NCBI GenBank assembly: GCA_008931825.1
Contig: QXVZ01010347.1
Coordinates: forward strand, 50,405-114,404
Direction: 5' to 3'
From: Phallusia fumigata
Lineage: Eukaryota; Chordata; Ascidiacea; Phlebobranchia; Ascidiidae
Length of the DNA stretch: 64,000 bases
Below the pieces are notes generated by a model that had not been told where the DNA came from, searched no databases, and worked only from the letters and a program-made list of their open reading frames with translations. Of the stretch, positions 39,998-50,500 are shown piece after piece. Every line of letters begins with the position of its first letter. Position 1 is the stretch's first letter. The position numbers and the translations under genes were made by a program.

Positions 39998-41230
39998 CTT
40001 TTGCTAATAGTATTGTGAAGTATTCTAAAATCGTGTGTGTGGCAGAAGTATATTACATGTCGTTGCATTGTAGCAAACAGTATCATTTGTACAAAGAAGC
40101 AACTTGACCAAGGGTAAAAAATGCGATGGTGTTTTCGCAATATTATCGAATGCACGTAATTAGAATGCTAAAAAGTGAATGGTATATTGCCCGTACTTTT
40201 TTTTACAAAACAACCTGTTGTCCTTTGAAGAATTAACACATTTGTACACTTCGCTGTATTTTTGTTGTGTTGTAGATACAGGCTATCAGAAGTATAAGAC
40301 GTAAATAGAAAACGTCCAAAATGATTTGCGATCAGCCTCTGTGCAAAATTAAACCACCGTTACAAGGTGCAGGCGAATCCTTTAACATTTGAAAGAAAGG
40401 TGGTAATGCATTGTCTTGCGTGGACGTAAAAACACTTTTCTGAGTCAGACTTAGGAGGAATCATTAATAAAGTAATAGCACAAGGATTTTTTTGCCGCTT
40501 AGACACCTAGTACCTGAAACGTTTCATGGCACCGACATCTATTCATTCGACAATCATAAACAAAAGCAAGCGTGAACAAATTAAACTCCATTAGCAAACA
40601 CATAAAAAATAACACCCGAAAACCTGTTTTGCGGCGGCACAAGCGATGAACGATGGGGAACGGTGTACTGGCATCAGCAAATGACGTCATAACGATGATC
40701 GTGTTTCAAACAAATTATGAAATACTTCCGTGTTTCTGCAAAGTCATTCTGTTGTACGTGACGCAGGGCATGCGCACAAGTTCATAGTTTAGCAAAAATT
40801 CCATTTGGAACACGTCACAAAACGTCCACAACCGCAAACCAACAAACAAGCGACACAAATACGTTACTCAACGTATTGCAAACCCGTCCAAAATGAGTGT
40901 ACAGAACTGGAACTAGATTTGTTTGTTAAAAAATCTTGAATTTTCGACTTTTTCACGTTGCAATGACACAATATAGTGAAACAGTTTAAATCAAAATATA
41001 TCGGCATACTTTAAAACAATAAATTGTCTACCTCAATACATATTAAGTTGTCAAACTAGAACTATAAAACACGGTTTTAAACAAGTTATTCGTTACATTT
41101 CACATCATTGAGGTATGGTAGAACTAAGCCTGGTCATCATCTTGAGAGCGAAAGTGTGACAAATGCATTAATATTGAACTTTTTCTGGCAATGCAACTAA
41201 AGGAAGCTAAGAGAGTTGTGCTGTGTAAAA
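39998..41230. other. Region between convergent CTHRC1 and ETHE1, copy two
   Basis: Shared 3' flank of two convergent genes, with about 1.2 kb between the stop codons. It carries the extra block near 40136-40270 absent from copy one. No coding exon is seen. Confidence 0.6.
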
Positions 41231-42971
41231 TCATTTTTTGCTGAGTAATTCCGCCGATCCTTGTAGCGCCTCTTTGCTGATCTCACCACATTTGAGATTC
41301 GTCGGTACAGCAATGTCTGCCGAAAAATACAAAATAAACTTTACAACTGCAGGTTGCACAAAGGAGGTACAGTTGTGCAGCAGATATAGGAGACAATAGA
41401 GTGCGCACCAAAGGCGTCCATTGTTAGCACTCAATTTGTCAAAAAGTTTCCCCATTTGGACTTTGACAATGAATGTACTGTTACCGCTACGTGACTCCGG
41501 AAACACCGCAAGTACACTCCAGGTAACGCCCCCCTGATAAGTAAACATAATATAGCTGAGCTACAAGCAGTTAATAGCAGCAAACAGATCTTTTAAAGGT
41601 TGCCGCCTTTGCAAAAGTTTGATTTACATTAGGTTATACCTTGGCCGTGTATTGTGCATTGTAACACATAAATGTCCTTGCCTACTAAGACAAGTGCATC
41701 AAATTTCAACCTTAGGGGAAGTGCTTTAGCACATACCAATGAGCTTTGGGTATTTAAGGTTAAGTTGATGCATAAATTCCACAAAACCCTCCTTGCTAAG
41801 TGTGAGACGAGGATTGAGAACCTTCTCCTCAGCTACAGTTGTCACCGAAAATCCTGGTAACAAAACTACTTTAAGCACATAACCAAAAGTCTTTAGGCAC
41901 TTCTGATTTGCAGTTCATCTTTTTCAACAAGTCAGTTAGATCATAACAACAACTCAATTATGCAACTTTATATGTGTAGTGAACCACAAAAGTACACTTA
42001 AGGACCAATTATGACAACATTGAACACACCAACAAGTCTGCTTACCCATATAGTCATGGCCTGGATAGAGGAAGTAATGATCAGGCAATGAAAATATGCG
42101 TTTGTGGACTGAATCGTACAGCTGTTCTGCATTTCCTAAAATATCAGGAAGCATAAAGCAAATTGGATTGCTTTTTCTACCCTGTTCAAGAGCATCATAA
42201 TCACAACAGCCTATAAATCACTAAAAAAAACTGAAAGCACCCAACGCATTACATGTATGCATTTATGTTGGTAATATTAAAACACTGTCAAAATCATATC
42301 CATTGTTAAATTTGCCTTGTTGAAAGTCAGTTCTCCCACATGCTCGGATAAGGAGGGCATCACCAGTGAAAGCCATTGAATGGTCTGGAAGTATGTATGT
42401 CATGCAGCCATTTGTGTGTCCAGGGGTTGCAGAACAGTGAATGGACTGCACAATGCAAACATTAAACAATAACAGAAAGGCCAAGTAATCATAGTTAATA
42501 AAAAAGTTAATGAGTGAATGCTAGGGTGAATCAGCTGACCTGTGCAAATTTGCTAGTGATAAAAATGTACGTAGTAAGCAAAAAGTTAGAATTTCTATTG
42601 AAACTAGAGTGGTGTTCTCCATATTTTTATTCTGAAACTAGGTGGTGTTCTCCATATTTTTATTCCACATACATTACCACCTCAAAATGATGTTCTCTAA
42701 TATACCATTTTCTTTANTGACATCATACCATTTCCAATACAGGATCTATAACCACTGCTTTGCGGGTTTTTGCACAGCCAAGAAAGTATGTGTATGTGTA
42801 AGAAGCATCATGAAACAACTAAAAAAGGAAAAGTTGAATGTCATTGAACTAAAGTTCTTATTACTATACAATGAAATTTCTTGGTACTATGCATTTATTA
42901 CCTGTCGAAACAGTAGCCCTTCAGCTTGATTGGCCAACTTGGTAACATGGGCAAACCTGAATTGTTGCAAG
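41231..42971 (-). CDS. ETHE1: ETHE1 persulfide dioxygenase, metal-binding exon missing at gap
   Basis: Mitochondrial iron enzyme of the metallo-beta-lactamase fold that oxidises glutathione persulfide to sulfite in sulfide disposal. Exons on the minus strand: about 42971-42902 (ends GLLFRQ), 42818-42729 (TYTYFLGC and [10 protein letters not shown]), 42445-42316 ([29 protein letters not shown]), 42135-42046 ([20 protein letters not shown]), 41853-41737 ([19 protein letters not shown]), 41316-41231 ([11 protein letters not shown] to stop). Iron-site residues seen are His in PGHT and Asp in FTGD; His in PGHDY is also conserved. The exon with the HxHxDH motif should fall between 42729 and 42445, where an N stands at 42717, and it is absent. 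The exon at 42316 ends in a GC donor (CAAG then GCAAAT), supported by phase and by family alignment. The first coding exon with the targeting peptide was not identified. Confidence 0.88.
42600..42666 (-). repeat. 33-34 bp direct repeat, two copies, in an ETHE1 intron
   Basis: Two adjacent copies of a unit beginning GAAACTAG and containing GGTGTTCTCCATATTTTTAT, at 42600-42633 and 42634-42666. They lie between the gap at 42717 and the exon ending at 42445. Confidence 0.8.
42717..42717. other. Assembly gap inside ETHE1
   Basis: A single N, 12 bp after a splice donor on the minus strand. The missing HxHxDH exon of ETHE1 should lie here. No direct copy flanks it, so this gap hides sequence rather than an overlap. 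Confidence 0.7.
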
Positions 42972-45900
42972 CTAAAACAGGTTGCAAACACAAAAATTAT
43001 GCATGTAATATTTAATTGGACATCACAAAATTCACAACCTACATTGAAACAGAATTTCTTTGGACAGAAAGTGTTGTCAGTATTTTTTGACCAAGTGAAA
43101 GAAGCAGCCTCATTTTCATCAATGCACGAGAGCTATTTAAAAGTCCTAAATATTTTAAAAGTGCCTAAACATTCGGTTAAAAGCCTACACAGGTTAGAAT
43201 AATTTATAACACATTACCTCTTAATATTTGAGAAAGTAATCATACCATCACTTACATGACCACTGAACCGACTAAACAAAAAATTGCACTCTGCTTGATG
43301 TAGTGATGTCAGTAGCAAATGCTCCAACACTAAACTAGTGAACTGGTAAAACGTTTCCATTTATACCTTAGAAATAGTCACGTAGGCATGACTTGGCATG
43401 CATTCTTCTCTTTCGCTGGTCGTAAAAGTCATAATACATGCAGACAGGCAAGATACATGCGCCCGGGCAATTTGTAGACTTTTAACAAAAACTTGTGCTA
43501 TCCCAGCAAAAGGCCATAAAATATGGCAAAAATTATAACACTTGCGATAATAAACAATGTCACGTGACCCGTTTTAACACGCTACATTGCGCAAGATAAG
43601 CCGACTTACCAGGCTGCCAGTCGTGAAAATTGCAAAATCGTTGTACTAAGTTTTTTGCATCATATGTTTCAAAATTACAAAAGACCTTTATAATTTGATT
43701 GATTGATTGATACTATGGTCTTTTCGGCGCGATTAGCTTGCATGTCTTTCTTTTATCTTAGAGCCGAAAAAACGTAATAAATAACTTTTACGGCATTGTA
43801 CGGAATTTAAGTTTCGTGAACCTATATTAAAAAAAAATCTAAAATTTAAATTACAAAAATTGCATATTGGGGGATTCCCCAAACTGTAACCTTTTTTTGT
43901 GACGAATTGCATTGTATTGTATTACACTTTTTTTCCGCCCATATAAACGTAATCAATAAGATAGAATCAGGCACACAATTCACGGTTTTAAATGGTCTCA
44001 ATAAGAAGATACTTGTGTTTAAAACATTTTCTACGTTTCGACAAACGTTATTGTAATCATCAGGAAAATGTTTGACACACAAGTACTGGCTTCTTCTCAT
44101 GAAGAATAAGATAAAACATTTCACCAAACACAGAAACAGGAAACGGCTGCAGAAACCTCACGTTTGAACTTACGTCAAGAAAAAAAATATGGGGCACAAT
44201 GGTTAAAGGCGCAGCAGCCGCACATTTAAGCGAGTATGGCAATACGGAGGAAGGCTACATTAAATCCTTCGCAATGAGGTAAATGGTAGACTACGCACAA
44301 CACAATATGTACTGTACCTAGTCCCTGCTATCCCTGACCAAGGACGACAGTACCGTATAGTGCTGTACGATACGTAGCAAAATTCATCAATGGGTACGGT
44401 ACGATGGTACGCTCTTCACAACTAGCACGTGGTATGCAAAACTAAACGTAACGTACCGTCATCCTTGTCTTTAGGTCCAGGACGCATTGGTGGATAATGA
44501 GGGCCTGATAATTGAGGGTCTCGCTGGAGAAGCAAGCGACGCGAATGGTTTGTTAGTAACCTTATGTTAAGATGCAGGATCATGGATACCGTTTCTGAGG
44601 AAAAACAATAGGTTTTAACGCCTAAATTTAGCGCGTAGCCACATGTGGAAGGTATTATGGAATCAGTAGTTTCTAATAAATTTGCATCGTGGGGTAAATT
44701 ACTTGCTAGTCATTAAACCAAGTGGGAACGTTGCGAATGTAAGGTTGGCCAGGGACTCGTTTGTCCAACAAAGAATGCACCATTTATTCGCACCATGTGC
44801 GTAAAAATGTGCACGCACATTTTGTGCACATTTTGTCGAAAATGTGCAGGCACCGAAATGTGCGCGCACATTTTGTGCGATTCAAATCGAAAATGTGCAA
44901 GCACCGACATGTGCGCGCACATTTTGCGCACTTTTTCGAAAATGTGCAGGCACCGAAATGTGCGCGCACACTGTGCACATATTTTGTCGAAAATGTGCAG
45001 GCCTCGAAATGTGCGCGCACATTTTGTGCACACTATATCGAAAATTTTGCAGGCACAATGTTTAAAATGTGTGCAAGAGCGTGGCGAGTGTGAGTAATAA
45101 CAGGTGTTCCCCAATAACAAAATGACGATTCTGAGCTGATTGAAAACGGCATGCTCTTTGTAGAGTAAGGTATCGCCAATGTCGCCAATGTACCGTTTGA
45201 TCACAGCTTAAAAAATAGAGGTTTAATCAAATACCGTCAGGGACTTTATTGAAATATTAATTCGGATACAGTTGATATTTGCTGTGTAGTTTTGATGATG
45301 AAGAACGTAAATATACCACATTAACTTGTTTTATTGCCTTTGTTCAGTAAAATCGCCAGTGGTTGTAAAACTTTTTTAATTTTCGATGACTGTAGTTTTT
45401 TCGATTACTCGCGGTTCACTTTAACTCGATAAATTTTTACTTCCTCCCTCCACACCCGCAACGCTTTGTGTAAGCCACAATCGCATCCACAAAGCAGGCA
45501 TTGTTAAAGGCCACAATCAATGCTGCACATAAAACGTACACCCGTAATGTATCTGTAGTCACGCGAAATAACATCGACCAAGTGAGGCCAAAGACGCTTC
45601 GCGGTCCCCCTGAAATTGCCTTACGGATCCCACTTTGAGAATCACTGCTTTACACTGAGATTTTACTCGTTTTTAACGGTATGTTTTAACGTTCATAATT
45701 TTAAGCGCATTATTGTTTGGCGTTTCATCATATTTGGTCGATTTTACTGAACAAAGTATTGACCGTTCATGAAAAACAAACGCCTTTTGGGGTACCTAAT
45801 GGGGTGATAAAGTTGAAAAGAGGTACATTTACGATCAATATCGTTGTAAACAAAATTTGAATATGGTCACCTGATCACCTTATGATTAGCTCAAACGGCT

Positions 45901-46737
45901 TGGATTTTAACAATGGTGGCAGTTGTAAAAATATAATTATGTGACGAATGTGCTTTCCTAATTTTTGTGCCGTAAAATGTGTACTTTCACCCAAATATTA
46001 TGTCTGAAATTTAGGGCTTTACCCACAAAAATTGGTAGTTTAAAGTGTTGGTCCCAACTTAATGTAGTTGTAAATTTTCAGCGCCTAAATCCCAGTAGAT
46101 CAAAAGATATTCAATGATTTGTTTGTTTGCAGAGGCGTGCTTCGCAATGCAAAACAAAATAACTACTATTTGTCTGCACACGGAAAAGATATGGTGGTAG
46201 GCCCACAGAACTAAATCAACACAAACTATTTTGTCGTTTGTGGGTATTTAAATTTGTATCTCCCAGCCAGCAAGCCTTCTTGCGTGGAATAAATAGGATC
46301 AATAGAGATTAAACACACACTCACAAAACTGGGTTTTAACGTACACTATCCGGCATTAGTGAAAACGCCGACACTTGACACACACTAGTTCATGACAGGC
46401 AGTGGCACCTTTGTTTATTTGAAACTTTACGTTATCAAGGTGGCATTTTTTCTCTACGCTAGTCGTTGTAAATTTTGTCTCAAACTTTACATTATGGCGC
46501 AAATAATGTATGATACACATAACACTAGTTGTCGCTAGAGGTCTGTCGCTTTTAATTTAGGCTTTTCGATTATTCCTTAGCAAGGAGCGACTGCAAGCGT
46601 GTACAGCCCGGCTAGAAACTTCGAATGTTTCGCATGTTTGTAAAACACAAGTCCAAAGAAAATAAGATCACCTCGCAATGTTCTATTACCTCCTACGTAT
46701 TTGAATCGGAACAACAGTGCCAATGACAAACATAAGG
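42972..46737. other. Intergenic region between ETHE1 and HIF-alpha, divergent
   Basis: Expected to contain the 5' end of ETHE1 (minus) and the upstream region of HIF-alpha (plus). A GATT run lies near 43699 and a GTAC-rich stretch at 44300-44460. The minisatellite is at 44796-45070. Near 45620-45652 the minus strand reads CAGTGATTCTCAAAGTG, like one end of a hAT element. A possible exon (44200-44278) was considered, but no open continuation was found. Confidence 0.4.
44796..45070 (+). repeat. Minisatellite, unit about 50 bp, roughly five copies
   Basis: Units share ATGTGCGCGCACATTTTG, then a short variable part, then TCGAAAATGTGCAGGCACCG. Unit starts are near 44810, 44861, 44912, 44961 and 45010. 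One unit is 51 bp, a multiple of three, so cysteine-rich open frames appear on both strands; these are by-products of the repeat. Each unit contains the palindrome TGTGCGCGCACA. Confidence 0.85.
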
Positions 46738-46950
46738 CATTGGAAAAAGTTTCATTGACAAGTAGACTGATCGTCTGTGATCAGGCAGGCTTTGCACTCA
46801 AGCTGTGGAGGTTTGTTTTAGCATATAAAGTCATTCATATAANGGCATTGGAAAAAGTTTCATTGACAAGTAGACTGATCGTCTGTGATCAGGCAGGCTT
46901 TGCACTCAAGCTGTGGAGGTTTGTTTTAGCATATAAAGTCATTCATATAA
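46738..46950 (+). repeat. Exact direct duplication of about 105 bp across an N
   Basis: 46738-46842 and 46844-46948 are identical as far as I can read, beginning GGCATTGGAAAAAG and ending TTCATATAA. The N at 46843 separates them. A short exact overlap of two contig ends explains it. It lies about 570 bp upstream of the HIF-alpha ATG. Confidence 0.85.
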
Positions 46951-47020
46951 ATAAAGTCATTCACACCTTAATAGCAGTTTGAAAATAAATGACCTACGAG
47001 TTATTTTGACCAAGGTTTTT

Positions 47021-47211
47021 GATTTGCAGCGCGACATCAAAAGAGTAATCGCTGCCCGTTTGTCGAGAGATGTTATGCGAGAGAGGGCAAAAAACTGCGA
47101 ATGTTTAAAAGAAAGGCAGAGGCTGTTGCGCAATTCGAGCGGCAGAACGTCATCGCTTCAAGAGACTACTGGAAGGGTAGATGTTTGTTGTCCAGCTGAT
47201 AATAGAGGTAT
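47021..47211 (+). other. Possible upstream exon of HIF-alpha (untranslated or alternative N-terminus)
   Basis: A good acceptor (TTGATTTGCAG, ending near 47029) and donor (AATAGAG then GTATGT at about 47206) bracket an open frame rich in Arg/Lys (RVIAARLSRDVMRERAKN). Spliced to an acceptor just before 47519 it would join in frame, giving NRENMSIF upstream of the usual HIF start. HIF proteins normally have a short N-terminus before the basic region, which the ATG at 47523 already provides. It may therefore be a 5' UTR exon, an alternative start, or part of another transcript. Confidence 0.35.
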
Positions 47212-47522
47212 GTTAGACACACCCCCAACATTTGGGCAGAATGCATTTGTTTTTCTAGCAAAGGCACTTTGGCAGTTGAGCAAATGTGAAACCAGCCTTT
47301 TAGTTTCAAACTACACATTAATTCAGAACCTGTGCAGCCTAAACACTTATCGAAACCAGTACATAAGTGCAGTTTAGTATGTTTTTTGTTTTAAGTACTT
47401 TTGGTTTTCCTGTTGATCTTGCTTGGTTTAATTTTGTGTGTGTTGAAAATTGCAGTCTTGTTGTCTTGTTTACAGATCTGTGACAAGTTGAAATTTATTT
47501 ATTTCTGCAACAAATAGAAAAC

Positions 47523-50500
47523 ATGTCCATTTTTCCTGAAGAAGAACTTAAACCTTCTTTGGCTAAAAAGTAAGTAATTTTAGCAACAGTTCATGTGTCA
47601 ACATTCTGACAAAGTGTTGCATTTTATCCCACAACATTAAAATTCTATTGCAGGCAAAGAAGGAGGGAAAAGAGTAGAGATGCTGCCAGACATAGAAGGA
47701 CAAAAGAAACTGTATATTTCCAAGAAATCGCGAACCTCCTCCCAGTTTCACATGACCTTGTCAGCAACCTTGACAGGTAAGAGAGGGAGGCCGAGACACA
47801 TGTGTACCTTTTTGTTGTGTAATGATTGACTCCCAAAGCAATTTTTACCCTAAATGTGGTTAGCTATGTAACCAACAGTAGCGGTAATATATTGTTTTCG
47901 AAAAACCAATTTGTTCAAAACCATATTTTTCAAAACAAGATTTCATATCGTTCATAAATATAAACATTTTGTAAAAAAGACTTATTACTACATAAACTTT
48001 TAGATCCTCCATCATGCGACTTGTAAACAGCTATATCAGGCTGCGACAGAGTTTAACTGGAAAGTGTGAGTCAAATGTGGACCCAAACACATTGCCTATT
48101 AAAGGTACAGTTGGAAATTTTGTTAACTTTTGAAATATTCAACACCTGATGTTACTACAAACCTTGTTTACAGATCTCAGTGTAAAACAAGAAATCTTGG
48201 AAGATGAACATCTTCTGGCAAGTGAAGATTTTGTAAATGCCCTGAATGGATTTTTGTTTATTCTTTCCCCTGATTCGGATATTCTATACTGCTCTGAAAA
48301 TGTCAAAGACTACCTGGGGTTGTCCAAGGTATGAAAATTATCTGACACTCTATGGGTAATTACCCCGTTAGCTGAAAAATATAAATTTTGTGCTATTTTA
48401 TCATACAGTTGGATTTAATTGGTCAAAGCATTCTCAGCTTTGTTCATGAGGGTGATCATGAGGAAATAAGGGGATGTTTGAATGACCATGATTGTAAGTG
48501 TGAACCAAACAAGTATAAGTAAAAAATACTAAGAATTGTTGAGTTTGCCCATTAAAACTAATCAAAAGCATCAGGCCATAACTCAACATAAAGCCTTTGT
48601 TCATTTTTTCAGTTACTAAAAGTACAGCCCACAAAGCCTTCTTTTTACGAATGAAGAGTACATTAACCGTCAACGGCAAGAGCATCAACCTAAAATCAGC
48701 GTCATACAAGGTTGGCAAGTCGATCAATAGTTACTTGTTTGCTCAAACTGTTTACCTTCCGTTGTGCTATGACTTTACAGGCAAATTTATGCTCAGCTGG
48801 CACGAATTTGTGTAAATGGATCTTAAAACGTGTGTCCTAATCAGAATGGTAACACACTAATTAACGAAACTGCGCTGTCCACAGTAAGCTGGAAGCATAG
48901 ACTGGGCTCAATAGTCGTTAGGATTAGCCCGACAGGCGCTGAAAACCAGCCGCCATTGCTCAGTTCGGGCGCGCACGTACGCACTTCTCGATCGGCTCCG
49001 TTCTCTCTTGTACTCGCTTGTTCTGGTCATTTCGTTCTTGTCTCTCTATTTATTCTGGTCGTTTCGAGAATCGCCCAATCACGATCGGGACGTCCCCATA
49101 CCTACTGCATAGTTTGCAGGGCCGCCAAACTGCTTGGGGTTGTAATTGTAAACTATTAAACCACCTTGCAGCGAATGATTTGTGTTTAATGCCATTTTTA
49201 AGTGTGCAACGTTAAGTGCCACGACAGATTAACAATTACAAACCGGTTTTGTGTCATTCAACATTGGGAATTTCCTGGGTCGTTTTTATTGTTGGTGGTC
49301 ACCACACAATACTTTATGTCTTGTTAAGCCCGAACCTCGTGGCAGGAGCGCTAATGTTTATGTTAATTTCGTTGGTTTCGTATTAAGTACGCATATTTAA
49401 CAATCTAACATTTTTTACTTTGCCGGGGAATCGTTTGACCTGCGTCAGCAGATAGAGAGCCCCGGTCATGTGACCCAGGTTCAATTGAGTCCTGCTCGGC
49501 GCGAGGTTGTTTTTCTAACACGCCTCGCTGCTTCCTCTTGCGACAAACACGCGTTGAGCGCTTCGAATGTGCGTCAGCTGCTGGTTTCTCTTTCGTTATC
49601 CTGCGCTTTGCTCCTAGGAGCAGCTCGACTTGTTTACTTCGTTGTGGGTCGCGCTTTTGCAGGTTTGCTTTGACCCCTCAAGTCTCGACCGACCGACGAG
49701 ACTTTTGTCTATTGTCGCCCGGCCCGTCAAAACATGTTTACCGCTATTTTTTTTAGTTATGTCACCTTCCAGTTATTCCTGGATTTTTTTCAGATATTTG
49801 CAGATGTTGCTCTCCCTAATTAAATAACTATCAACGGGGTAGAAATTCTTTGGGGGAAAGAAAGTTAGTTTGTATTAAACAGGGCCACTTGCAGTAAAAT
49901 TTGCCAACTTTAGGCCCTGAACTAAGCAATAACAAAGTAAACTTGCTTATGCCGCCGGTATGGGCAATAAAACCTGCCGAAGATTCCCTTTGCAAATGAA
50001 TTTAAAGCGAAATATACATTTTTCAGGTACTGCAGTGCAGCGGTTTTCGCAAGCCTGTTAAAGGTACGTATTTAACATTATAAGCTATATAGCGATCCCA
50101 CGAATTTTACAGTGTGTGACCTCCGTTTTTTTTTTACAGAAGACAGCAACTCGAGCTTGTTTGTTGTACAAGCCGAGCCCATTCCCCACCCGTCGAACAT
50201 CGAGCATTTTCTCGACAGCAAAACCTTTTTAACACAACACACGCCGGACATGAAGTTCTCCTATTGTGATGAAAGGTTAGTCACAGTTACCACATAGACC
50301 GTCATATCCGTTCGGTCAATAACGCCAGGGTCAAATGTCGTTACTGACACCTCCACTCACTTTGCATACAGTTATGTGTAATAAATAGATATAGTACAAT
50401 AGAAATGACATTGTGAATTATTCAAACACACAGTTGTAAAGTTGTCCCCAACTTAAACTTACAAAAATTGCGTTTTGTTGCAGAGTGACTGAATTACTCG

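Larger units (their letters stand above)
37941..41263 (+). repeat. Direct duplication of about 1.6-1.7 kb across an N at 39549
   Basis: 37941-39548 and 39550-41263 align end to end, covering the CTHRC1 3' exons, the 3' flank and the last codons of ETHE1 on the other strand. Copy two has an extra block of roughly 130 bp near 40136-40270 (beginning TATTATCGAATGCACG) and scattered substitutions. Copy one ends with CCGCCGATCC at the N. Copy two continues past the same string into the ETHE1 exon. The pattern fits two haplotypes placed in tandem rather than a real tandem duplication. Confidence 0.85.

Noticed and set aside
44713-45204. Cysteine-rich open frames on both strands (CARTFRCLHIFD-type repeats)
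   Set aside because: Produced by the roughly 50-bp minisatellite; no start context, splice signals or family similarity.
46701-46982. 93-codon frame spanning the N at 46843
   Set aside because: It arises from two copies of the same 105-bp block joined through the N and has no family similarity.
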